A stretch of DNA of 64,000 nt from NCBI RefSeq assembly GCF_030005555.1, contig NZ_JASCQG010000009.1, positions 97,971-161,970 of the forward strand. The letters are read 5' to 3'. Positions 15,770 to 23,461 of this stretch are shown piece after piece. The first letter of the stretch is position 1; each line of letters opens with the position of its first letter. The notes under the pieces are model-generated. The model had not been told where the DNA came from. It worked only from the letters and a program-made list of their open reading frames with translations, and ran no database searches. The DNA is from Empedobacter sedimenti. Lineage in GTDB: Bacteria > Bacteroidota > Bacteroidia > Flavobacteriales > Weeksellaceae. The translations under genes were made by a program, and so were the position numbers.

Positions 15770-18568
15770 ATGAAATCAACTTTACTCACTCTTTGGATGA
15801 TTATTTCGTCTATTTTTATTCAAGCACAAACCAAAAACGTTGTACAGTACGTAAATCCATTTATCGGTACTGGTGGTCATGGACATTCTTTTCCAGGTGC
15901 TACATTACCTTACGGAATGGTGCAGCTATCACCAGATACTCGTGTAGACGGAAGCTGGGACGGATGTGGTGGTTATCATTATTCTGATGATTTTATTTAT
16001 GGCTTTTCACATACACATCTTAATGGAACTGGAGTTTCAGATTATGGTGATATTATGTTAATGCCAACAATGGGGAATACAAGTTTTGACCAAAAAGAAT
16101 ATGGATCAAAGTTTTCTCATAAAAATGAAAAAGCTTCGGCTGGATATTACCAAGTTTTGTTAGAAAAAGATAATATAAATGTACAACTTACTACAACAAC
16201 AAGAGTTGGTTTGCACGAATATACATTTAGTAAAGCTGGTGATGCTAATATCATTTTAGATCTTAATCATCGTGATAGATTGGTAGATGGTTCAGTAAAA
16301 GTTGTAGACGATAAAACAGTTTATGTCTACAGAAATTCTGAAGCTTGGGCTACTAATCAAAAGATTTTTGCCAAAATACAGTTCAATGTTCCGCTAAAAG
16401 TAACGTCTACAAAAAATGGATCTCTTAAATCAAATGAATTTAAAGGAAATGAAATTGCTCTGGCTTTTGGAAAGAAAGTAAAGAAAGGAGAAAAAATTCT
16501 TGTTAAAGTTACTTTATCAACAACAGGATTTGAAGGAACAGATGTCAATTCGAAAGAATTACCAAGTTTTGATTTTGCAAAAACGAAAGCAGAAGCTGAA
16601 AAAGTTTGGAACAAAGAATTATCCAAAATTGAGATAAAATCATCAGATAAAGACAAATTGACTATTTTTTACACAGCGCTTTATCATACAATGATGCAAC
16701 CAAATATTGCGCAAGATGTAAACGGAAACTATCGTGGTCGTGATGATAAAATTCATTTAGCAAACAATTTCGATTATTATTCTGTGTTTTCACTTTGGGA
16801 TACTTTTAGAGCTGCACATCCTTTGTATACGTTGATTGAGAAACGAAGAACAGTAGATTTTATCAATACATTTATTAAGCAATACGAGCAAGGTGGACGT
16901 TTGCCAGTTTGGGAATTAGCAAGTAACGAAACAGATTGTATGATAGGTTATCACTCGGTTTCTGTGATTGCAGATGCGATGGTAAAAGGCTTAAAAGGTT
17001 TTGATTACGAAAAAGCGTTCGAAGCATCTAAACATTCGGCAATGTTAGATCATTTAGGATTGAAAGCGTATAAAGAAAATGGTTTTATTTCTATTGATGA
17101 TGAACACGAGTCAGTTTCTAAAACGTTAGAGTATGCTTATGATGATTGGTGTATTGCGCAAATGGCTTTGATTTTAAATAAACAAGATGATTATAAATAC
17201 TTTATAGAACGTTCTCAGTCTTGGAAAAATTTATTTAATCAAAGCACAAAATTTATTCAACCAAAGAAAAATAGCGCTTGGGATTCTCCTTTTGATCCGC
17301 GAGAAGTGAATAATAATTATACAGAAGCAAATGGTTGGCAATACACATTTTTTGTTCCGCAAGATATTAATGGAATGATTGATTCTTATGGAGGAAAAGA
17401 AAGTTTTGAGGCTAAATTAGATGAGTTGTTCAATTCAACTTCTGAAATGACAGGTCGTGAGCAAGTAGATGTTACGGGATTAATTGGGCAATATGCACAA
17501 GGAAATGAACCGAGTCATCATGTAGCTTTTTTATATAATTACATCGATAAACCAGAAAAAACGAAAGAATTAGTTCATAAAATTCTGAATGATTTTTATA
17601 AAAATTCTCCTGACGGATTAATCGGCAACGAAGATTGCGGACAAATGAGTGCTTGGTATGTTTTGGCTTCGATGGGAATTTACAGCGTTACGCCAGGTTC
17701 TGGAATTTGGACAACAGTTGAACCATTTTTTGATGAAATCACGATTAATTTAGAAGATGGTTCGAAGCGTGTTATTACAAAAGAAAATTACAAAGAAAAT
17801 CAATATTTAGGTTTTGAGTTTTTGAAAGATCGTAATGTTCAATCTATTTCAGAAGAAGAAAAAATTGTAACAGTACCTGTATTTAAGAACTCTGAGAGAG
17901 CATTTAAAGATAGAACCACTATTGTTTTGACATCTCAAAATTCTAAAGACAAAATTTATTATTCGGTGAATGGAAAGAAAGAACAATTGTTCAAAAATCC
18001 AATTTCGATTAAAGAAACTTCTACAATAACAGCTTATGTGAAAAATGGAGATAAGAAAAGCAAAACAATTTCGGGTACTTTTACTAAAAAGCCGAATGAT
18101 TATGGAATAGAGTTGCATTCTACCTACACTCCGCAATATCATGCTGGTGGACCAGATGGTTTATTGGATGGGATTTTCGGTACACAAAACTGGAAAAAAG
18201 GAGATTGGCAAGGTTATTTTGATCAAGATTTTGAAGCTATTATAGATTTAAGAAAAGTCAAATCTATTTCAGAAGTTGATGTAAATTTCTTACAAGATTC
18301 TCGCTCGTGGATTATGATGCCTACAAAATTAGAAATTTATACATCAAACAATAAAGAGGTGTTTAAATTAGCTGGCGTTATCGAGAAAGAAGCTAATCCA
18401 TTCAATGATTCAACTTTTACAGATCTTTGGAAAGTTCAGTTCCAAACCCAAAAAGCACAATATATAAAAGTAAAAGTGTACAATTATGGTGCATTTCCGA
18501 AAGGTCATTTAGCAGAACCTTTCAAAGGAAAATCCTATATTTTTGTTGATGAAATAACTGTGAAATAA
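15770..18568 (+). CDS. GH92-family alpha-mannosidase with C-terminal discoidin-like domain
   Basis: 932 aa from ATG 15770; the frame can open 42 bases earlier, but MKSTLLTLWMIISSIFIQAQ is a clear signal peptide. The GH92 N-domain starts VNPFIGTGGHGHSFPGAT with LPYGMVQLSPDTR and GFSHTHLNGTG. The catalytic domain has ETDCMIGYHSVSVIADA, GNEPSHHVAFLYNY and NEDCGQMSAWYVLASMGIY. A short beta region and an F5/8C-like carbohydrate-binding domain (about 780-932) follow. GH92 enzymes are Ca-dependent exo-alpha-mannosidases trimming high-mannose N-glycans, often alpha-1,2. Paired with a divergent glycosylasparaginase. The exact linkage is not readable from sequence. Confidence 0.93.
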   Translation: MKSTLLTLWMIISSIFIQAQTKNVVQYVNPFIGTGGHGHSFPGATLPYGMVQLSPDTRVDGSWDGCGGYHYSDDFIYGFSHTHLNGTGVSDYGDIMLMPTMGNTSFDQKEYGSKFSHKNEKASAGYYQVLLEKDNINVQLTTTTRVGLHEYTFSKAGDANIILDLNHRDRLVDGSVKVVDDKTVYVYRNSEAWATNQKIFAKIQFNVPLKVTSTKNGSLKSNEFKGNEIALAFGKKVKKGEKILVKVTLSTTGFEGTDVNSKELPSFDFAKTKAEAEKVWNKELSKIEIKSSDKDKLTIFYTALYHTMMQPNIAQDVNGNYRGRDDKIHLANNFDYYSVFSLWDTFRAAHPLYTLIEKRRTVDFINTFIKQYEQGGRLPVWELASNETDCMIGYHSVSVIADAMVKGLKGFDYEKAFEASKHSAMLDHLGLKAYKENGFISIDDEHESVSKTLEYAYDDWCIAQMALILNKQDDYKYFIERSQSWKNLFNQSTKFIQPKKNSAWDSPFDPREVNNNYTEANGWQYTFFVPQDINGMIDSYGGKESFEAKLDELFNSTSEMTGREQVDVTGLIGQYAQGNEPSHHVAFLYNYIDKPEKTKELVHKILNDFYKNSPDGLIGNEDCGQMSAWYVLASMGIYSVTPGSGIWTTVEPFFDEITINLEDGSKRVITKENYKENQYLGFEFLKDRNVQSISEEEKIVTVPVFKNSERAFKDRTTIVLTSQNSKDKIYYSVNGKKEQLFKNPISIKETSTITAYVKNGDKKSKTISGTFTKKPNDYGIELHSTYTPQYHAGGPDGLLDGIFGTQNWKKGDWQGYFDQDFEAIIDLRKVKSISEVDVNFLQDSRSWIMMPTKLEIYTSNNKEVFKLAGVIEKEANPFNDSTFTDLWKVQFQTQKAQYIKVKVYNYGAFPKGHLAEPFKGKSYIFVDEITVK

Positions 18569-18577
18569 AATTTTAAA

Positions 18578-18609
18578 ATCCATTTGAATCATTTCAAATG
18601 GATTTTTTT
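18578..18609 (+). terminator. Terminator after the GH92 gene
   Basis: Perfect 11-bp stem ATCCATTTGAA / TTCAAATGGAT with a 4-base loop, then seven T. Confidence 0.85.
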
Positions 18610-18673
18610 ATAACGAATAAGTAAAATTGTATAATCTAAACTCTTCGATTTTTCGTAACTTTAGGTTCAGAAT

Positions 18674-19099
18674 TTGAATGAAATGCAAACCGAAGTTTTA
18701 ACAAAAAGATTAAAAAGTAGAGAAATAAATCCTACCGCAATGCGCTTATTGATTTTAGATAAATTAATGAATGCAGAAGTTGCGTTAAGTTTAGCAGATC
18801 TTGAAATTGAAATGGATCAAGCGGATCGTGTGACGATTTATCGTACATTAAAAACTTTCGAAGAAAATAAATTAATTCATTCGATTGAGGACGGAACAGG
18901 TTCTATAAAATATGCATTGTGTGAGTCGAGTTGCAAATGCACACCCGAATTTACACATGCTCATTTTCATTGCAATAACTGTAATCAGACATTTTGTTTG
19001 AGAAATATTCATTTACCCGAAATCAATCTTCCCAAAAATTTCGAGGTCGAACAATCTTCATTTATCTTAAAAGGAATTTGCGATCATTGTAAATCCTAA
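18674..19099 (+). CDS. Fur-family metal-responsive transcriptional regulator
   Basis: 141 aa. The N-terminal winged helix contains DRVTIYRTLKTFEENKLIHS (recognition helix region), then a His/Cys-rich dimer domain with FTHAHFHCNNCNQTFC and a second Cys pair ICDHC at the end, a typical structural zinc site. Whether it senses zinc (Zur-like), iron or another metal is not decided by sequence. It lies 57 bp upstream of a Zn/Cd/Co P-type ATPase gene, with a palindrome between the two. The start at 18674 or the Met 9 bases later (MQTEV) are both possible. Confidence 0.88.
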   Translation: MNEMQTEVLTKRLKSREINPTAMRLLILDKLMNAEVALSLADLEIEMDQADRVTIYRTLKTFEENKLIHSIEDGTGSIKYALCESSCKCTPEFTHAHFHCNNCNQTFCLRNIHLPEINLPKNFEVEQSSFILKGICDHCKS

Positions 19100-19103
19100 A
19101 CTT

Positions 19104-19118
19104 TGCAACTTGGTTGCA
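19104..19118. promoter_or_regulatory. Palindromic operator candidate upstream of the metal ATPase
   Basis: TGCAAC-TTG-GTTGCA is a perfect inverted repeat with 6-bp arms. The TTG in its centre lies 18 bases before the -7 box TAATTTTG (19131-19138), so the palindrome covers the likely -33 element of the ATPase promoter. The neighbouring Fur-family protein is the obvious candidate to bind here. Confidence 0.5.
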
Positions 19119-19130
19119 GCAAAAGCTTCA

Positions 19131-19138
19131 TAATTTTG
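19131..19138 (+). promoter_or_regulatory. -7 box of the metal ATPase gene
   Basis: TAATTTTG matches TAnnTTTG, 18 bases before the start codon. Spacing to the TTG at 19110-19112 is 18 bases, which fits a Bacteroidota promoter. Confidence 0.6.
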
Positions 19139-19156
19139 TAGAATAAATTTTGAATT

Positions 19157-21097
19157 ATGTCTAAAACTTGCTGTAGCACGTCAAATGACGAACACAATCA
19201 TTCACATGATCACAATCACGAAGGTCATGATCACGACCATGAACATAACAATAGTAAAATCTTATTAGGAGTAAGTTTAGCTATTTTCTTTGCGGGGATT
19301 TTTGTTCAATATGTTTTGAAACCAACTTGGTTTGTTGATAATCAAGCTATTCGTCTGATTTGGTTCGCTATTTCCTATATTTTAGTTGCGTTCCCTGTTT
19401 GGGGAGAAGCGTTCAAATTAGCCAAAAAGTTGGATTTTTTCAATGAGTTTTCGTTGATGGGAATTGCAACTTTGGGTGCTTTTATTATTGGCGAATATCC
19501 AGAAGGTGTTGCGGTAATGTTATTCTATACAATAGGAGAAATGTTTCAAGACGCTGCGGTTGACAAAGCAAAGGGAAATATTAAGGCTTTGTTAGATGTT
19601 CGTCCAGATACAGCGCATGTTTTACGAAATGGTAATTTTGAGACGATAAAACCTCATGATGTTGTAATTGGAGAAACAATTCAGGTAAAAGTTGGGGAAA
19701 AAGTTCCGTTAGATGGAATTATGATTTCAGATAAAGGAAGCTTTAATACAGCTGCTTTGACAGGAGAAAGTAAACCTTCAACTTATAAAACTGGAGAAAC
19801 TGTTTTGGCAGGAATGTTAAATCTCGAAAATGTAATTGAAATTCAAACGACTAAAAAATTTGAAGATAGTTCGATCGCAAAAATCTTACAAATGGTTCAA
19901 GATGCAGCTTCTCGCAAAGCACCAACCGAATTATTTATCAGAAAATTTGCAAAAATATATACACCAATCGTTTTCTTTTTGGCAACAGCTTTGGTGATTA
20001 TTCCTTACTTTTTTGTCGACAATTACGATTTTCATGATTGGTTGTACAGAGGTTTAGTTTTCTTGGTTGTTTCTTGTCCTTGTGCGTTGGTTATTTCGGT
20101 TCCGTTGGGTTATTTTGGTGGAATTGGAGCAGCTTCGCGTAACGGAATTCTAGTAAAAGGTTCTAACTTTTTAGATTTAATTGCTAAAGTTAACACGGTT
20201 GTGATGGATAAAACCGGAACAATGACAGAAGGTGTTTTCGAAGTGCAAAAAATTGAAACTAATCTTCCTGAAAAAGATTTTTTAAACTTAGTTTCAGCTT
20301 TAGAAAAACAATCTACACATCCAATTGCAAAAGCGATTGTCGCAAGTCATCCATCTGATTTGAAAGCAATAGAAGTGGAAGAAATTTCTGGAAAAGGTTT
20401 GAAAGGAAAAGTTGAAGGAAAGACAGTTTTAGCTGGAAATTCTAAATTGTTAGATCATTTCTCGATTCAATATCCACAAGAAATTCATGATATTGTAGAA
20501 AGTATTGTGGTGGTTGCGGTTGATGATATATATGCTGGATATATTACGATTGCTGATAAAATAAAGGAGGATGCACAACAAGCAATTCAGAAAATGAAAG
20601 CTTTGGGCGTTTCGAAAACAATTATGTTGAGTGGTGATAAAAATACCATTACGCAAAAAGTAGCGAAAGAAGTAGGTGTTGATGAGGCTTTTGGTGGATT
20701 GTTACCAGAGGGAAAAGTTGAAAAAATAGAAGCTTTGAAAAAAGATCAAAATCAAATTGTTGCTTTTGTTGGAGATGGAATCAATGATGCGCCTGTTTTA
20801 GCTCTTTCTGATGTTGGAATTGCAATGGGAGGATTAGGAAGCGATGCAGCGATAGAAACTGCAGATGTTGTGATTCAAACAGATCAACCATCTAAAATTG
20901 CAACAGCAATTAAAATAGGTCGCGAAACTAAAAAGATTGTGATTCAGAATATTGTTTTGGCAATGGGTGTAAAAATTATTGTTTTATTACTAGGAGCCGA
21001 AGGAATTGCCAATATGTGGGAGGCTGTTTTCGCTGATGTAGGAGTTGCGATGTTAGCAATTCTGAATGCAATACGCATCCAGAAGATGAAATTTTAA
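19157..21097 (+). CDS. Heavy-metal P1B-type ATPase, Zn/Cd/Co efflux type
   Basis: 646 aa. Residues 13-31 are a run of His, Asp and Glu acting as a cytosolic metal-binding tail; there is no CxxC HMA domain. Actuator TGES is at 202-205. The membrane metal site SCPCALVIS (CPC 307-309) marks a P1B pump. The phosphorylation motif is MDKTGTMTEG (Asp351), and GDGINDAPVL is the hinge. Eight membrane helices are expected. It exports divalent soft metals (Zn, Cd, Pb, Co) from the cytoplasm using ATP; ZntA/CadA-like. Preceded by a Fur-family regulator and its probable operator. Its native terminator is split by the IS downstream. Confidence 0.92.
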   Translation: MSKTCCSTSNDEHNHSHDHNHEGHDHDHEHNNSKILLGVSLAIFFAGIFVQYVLKPTWFVDNQAIRLIWFAISYILVAFPVWGEAFKLAKKLDFFNEFSLMGIATLGAFIIGEYPEGVAVMLFYTIGEMFQDAAVDKAKGNIKALLDVRPDTAHVLRNGNFETIKPHDVVIGETIQVKVGEKVPLDGIMISDKGSFNTAALTGESKPSTYKTGETVLAGMLNLENVIEIQTTKKFEDSSIAKILQMVQDAASRKAPTELFIRKFAKIYTPIVFFLATALVIIPYFFVDNYDFHDWLYRGLVFLVVSCPCALVISVPLGYFGGIGAASRNGILVKGSNFLDLIAKVNTVVMDKTGTMTEGVFEVQKIETNLPEKDFLNLVSALEKQSTHPIAKAIVASHPSDLKAIEVEEISGKGLKGKVEGKTVLAGNSKLLDHFSIQYPQEIHDIVESIVVVAVDDIYAGYITIADKIKEDAQQAIQKMKALGVSKTIMLSGDKNTITQKVAKEVGVDEAFGGLLPEGKVEKIEALKKDQNQIVAFVGDGINDAPVLALSDVGIAMGGLGSDAAIETADVVIQTDQPSKIATAIKIGRETKKIVIQNIVLAMGVKIIVLLLGAEGIANMWEAVFADVGVAMLAILNAIRIQKMKF

Positions 21098-21117
21098 AAT
21101 CTGATATTAAATAAAAA

Positions 21118-21135
21118 AGTGGCTAAAAAGTCACT
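21118..21135. repeat. Left copy of the 18-bp direct repeat flanking the IS
   Basis: AGTGGCTAAAAAGTCACT, identical to 22518-22535. Joined to the A tract on the left and the T tract at the right copy, it would rebuild an intact terminator hairpin, so this looks like a target site duplication. Confidence 0.8.
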
Positions 21136-21139
21136 CATG

Positions 21140-21167
21140 GTCGGAAGATTTTTCTTCCGACTTTTTT
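21140..21167 (+). terminator. Inward-facing terminator at the left IS end
   Basis: Stem GTCGGAAGA / TCTTCCGAC, loop TTTT, then six T. Reading plus, it would stop ATPase readthrough before the transposase. Confidence 0.75.
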
Positions 21168-21249
21168 GTTTTTAAACGTAAGGATATTCGAGACAAATAG
21201 CTGATTATTAATTATTTAAATTGTTTTTATGATTATTATTTTGTATCTT

Positions 21250-21257
21250 TATATTTG
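21250..21257 (+). promoter_or_regulatory. -7 box of the transposase gene
   Basis: TATATTTG fits TAnnTTTG, 14 bases before the transposase ATG. Confidence 0.5.
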
Positions 21258-21271
21258 ATAATCAATATGTT

Positions 21272-22489
21272 ATGTCAGTTTTTCAGGATCACAAAATATC
21301 TCTCAAACAAGTTTTAGAATTTATTCCAAAAGCTTTGTTAAGCCATCTTTCGGCGACCACGAAAGTGGATTATTACAGCAAAGTGCTGCATGGTGAAAAA
21401 ATGTTTTACCTGTTGCTATTTTCTATTTTCGACAATGAAAAACTGAGCCAAAGAACACTCGAAGACACTTTTAATGGAAGCAGTTTTAAGGCTTTATTTG
21501 GATTGGGTGAGGATGAAAAAATTAGAAGGAGCTCAATTTCAGAGCGACTTTCCAAAATCGATCCCAATTATTTCAAGGAGATTTATGAGCATATGTACGA
21601 TCGATTTTCAAGTTTTTATTCGGGAACTGAAATCGAAAAATACAATCTTATTCGTGTGGATAGCACCATTGTTTCAGATACTTGTGTGAAATTGAAAGAG
21701 GGAATTGATCAAAAAAGTGGTAAAAAACTGGTGAAATTTAGCTTTTCTTTTGACGGAATTTTGCCTTCGGGGGTTGAAGTTTTTAATGGTCAAAAATATT
21801 CTTCGGAGGAATCTGCTTTGCCAGAAGCTATTTTGAAACATGCTTTCAAGGAGGCGGATCATAAAAATATTTATGTTATCGACCGAGGTTTGCAGTCAAC
21901 CCGAGCGATGAAAGATTTTGACGGGAGATCGATCAAATTTATTATTCGCTCGAAAGAGAATCGAAAATTTGAGGAATTGGAGTCTTTTCTTGAAGAAACA
22001 AATGTCCAAAAATGGGACAATTGGTTGTTAGTGAAAGATTCAAAAGTGAAGCTTTACACAGGAAAACCTATTCAGAATAAGCGTGGAAATGCGCATTTTA
22101 GAGAAGAGAAGGTGGAGACAGCGTTTCGTTTGGTAGTGATTGAAAATGAAAAAACGGATAAGAAGTTTTGGTTTTTGACGAATGAATTTGATCTTTCTGC
22201 CAAAGAAATTTCAGATTATTACAGAAAACGTTGGTATATTGAAGTGTTTTTTAGATTTATGAAACAAGAGCTCAATCTAAGTCATCTTGTGTCACTCAAC
22301 AAAAATGGAATTGAGGTCATGATTTACACCACCATGATTGCTGCAATGTTACTTTTGATTTACAAAAAAGCCAATAATCTGGGGTATAAAACCGCAAAAC
22401 GACGCATTAAAATGGAACTTAGTGAAATGATTACGGCTATTTTAATCATTTTTGCAGGTGGTGATCCTGATAAAATTTTTAAAACATAA
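21272..22489 (+). CDS. IS4-family DDE transposase
   Basis: 405 aa. The DDE catalytic positions are in YNLIRVDSTIVSD (first Asp), IYVIDRGLQS (second Asp) and the YREK signature YYRKRWYIEVFFRFMKQEL (Glu), which defines the IS4 family. The N-terminal part LSQRTLEDTFNGSSFKALFG is the usual all-helical domain. Full length with no frameshift, so probably active. The stop is followed at once by the right-end hairpin. Confidence 0.92.
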   Translation: MSVFQDHKISLKQVLEFIPKALLSHLSATTKVDYYSKVLHGEKMFYLLLFSIFDNEKLSQRTLEDTFNGSSFKALFGLGEDEKIRRSSISERLSKIDPNYFKEIYEHMYDRFSSFYSGTEIEKYNLIRVDSTIVSDTCVKLKEGIDQKSGKKLVKFSFSFDGILPSGVEVFNGQKYSSEESALPEAILKHAFKEADHKNIYVIDRGLQSTRAMKDFDGRSIKFIIRSKENRKFEELESFLEETNVQKWDNWLLVKDSKVKLYTGKPIQNKRGNAHFREEKVETAFRLVVIENEKTDKKFWFLTNEFDLSAKEISDYYRKRWYIEVFFRFMKQELNLSHLVSLNKNGIEVMIYTTMIAAMLLLIYKKANNLGYKTAKRRIKMELSEMITAILIIFAGGDPDKIFKT

Positions 22490-22514
22490 AAAATGGTCGG
22501 AATTTCTTCCGACC
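22488..22514 (-). terminator. Inward-facing terminator at the right IS end
   Basis: On the minus strand GGTCGGAA, loop GAAA, TTCCGACC, then ATTTTTT. It would block antisense transcription from the right flank into the IS. Confidence 0.65.
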
Positions 22515-22517
22515 ATG

Positions 22518-22535
22518 AGTGGCTAAAAAGTCACT
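22518..22535. repeat. Right copy of the 18-bp direct repeat flanking the IS
   Basis: AGTGGCTAAAAAGTCACT, followed by TTTTT. With the T tract it still forms the 3' half of the old bidirectional terminator between the ATPase gene and the phosphatase gene. Confidence 0.8.
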
Positions 22536-22538
22536 TTT

Positions 22539-23294
22539 TTATTTCTCTAAATATAACTCTTCCATTAGTTGAAGATCAATTCCTAAAATATCAGTTAAAT
22601 AGTTCTCGACAGATCCAAAATTAGTTTCAATAACTTCAAATGATTTTCCTAAATATTCTGGATAAACTTCAATTAAGTATTTATAATCAGGATTGATTTT
22701 TAAGATGTGAGCGTATTTCTGTTCCAAATAAAAATTTGAATCCATATAATCATCCAAAATAGTTTCAAAATCAACTTTCAGAGCAGCTAAAATCATAGCT
22801 GTTGCAAAACCTGTTCTATCTTTTCCAGCAGTACAATGAAATAAGATTGGTGTTCTGTTTTTGTGCTGAATAATATCAAAGAATTTTTTGTATTGCATTT
22901 GACACGTTTTGTCTAAAACAAAATCTTCATAAATGTTACACATAAATTCTTTTGGATTAGAGATTCCTTTTTTAAATTGTTTGACAAGATTTTCAAAATG
23001 TCCAGAAGAAATATCTAAATGAACTTCGTGATTACAACTGTTCGGAATATGATCAGGATTTTTTAGACGTTCATAAGTTGTTCTTAAATCTATAATTGTT
23101 CGGATTGGATAATCATTCAGGATTTCTAAATCATTATCTGTCAAGTTTGCTAAATCATCAGATCTAATTAACAATCCTTTTCTTATAACTTGATTTTTTG
23201 TATTAATAATTTCGCCTAAATCTCTAAAATTAAATCCGCCTTCAAGTGGAAGATTTCTTTCGTTTAGCGTAATTGCTGATAAAGTATTTTCCAT
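22539..23294 (-). CDS. Tyrosine-protein phosphatase (Y_phosphatase3 type)
   Basis: 251 aa. The N-terminal LEGGFNFRDLG is the conserved opening of this family. The catalytic P-loop FHCTAGKDRTGFATAM (Cx5R, nucleophile Cys near residue 155) is intact, and RTIIDLRT precedes it. Such proteins dephosphorylate phosphotyrosine or small phospho-substrates; the bacterial substrate is usually unknown. Monocistronic, convergent with the ATPase/IS. Confidence 0.9.
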   Translation of the reverse strand: MENTLSAITLNERNLPLEGGFNFRDLGEIINTKNQVIRKGLLIRSDDLANLTDNDLEILNDYPIRTIIDLRTTYERLKNPDHIPNSCNHEVHLDISSGHFENLVKQFKKGISNPKEFMCNIYEDFVLDKTCQMQYKKFFDIIQHKNRTPILFHCTAGKDRTGFATAMILAALKVDFETILDDYMDSNFYLEQKYAHILKINPDYKYLIEVYPEYLGKSFEVIETNFGSVENYLTDILGIDLQLMEELYLEK

Positions 23295-23408
23295 TTTCTA
23301 TTCGTTTTAGGTAGTTATTTTTTGCACTTAAAAGTTAAGGGTTTTAATTGAGTTGATGATATTAAAAAAAAGATAAGTTTTTTATTTAACATTTTATTAT
23401 TTTAATTC

Positions 23409-23424
23409 AATCTAAATTTAGATT
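23409..23424. promoter_or_regulatory. Fur-box-like palindrome upstream of the siderophore-interacting protein
   Basis: AATCTAAATTTAGATT is a perfect 16-bp palindrome that abuts a -7-like box TATCTTCG (23424-23431). A second imperfect copy, ATTAGAATAAATCTAAAT, lies at 23438-23455. The TAGAT/ATCTA half-sites resemble iron-regulator boxes of Bacteroidota, which fits the downstream gene. Confidence 0.5.
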
Positions 23425-23461
23425 ATCTTCGCATATAATTAGAATAAATCTAAATAGCCTG

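Larger units (their letters stand above)
21136..22517 (+). mobile_element. Complete IS4-family insertion sequence, 1382 bp
   Basis: The ends are 13-bp perfect inverted repeats CATGGTCGGAAGA (21136-21148 and the complement of 22505-22517). The element carries one transposase gene and is bordered by 18-bp direct repeats. Both ends contain hairpins followed by inward-facing T tracts, which would stop outside transcription entering the transposase gene. No sign of decay. It lies between the metal ATPase and the phosphatase gene. Confidence 0.85.
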
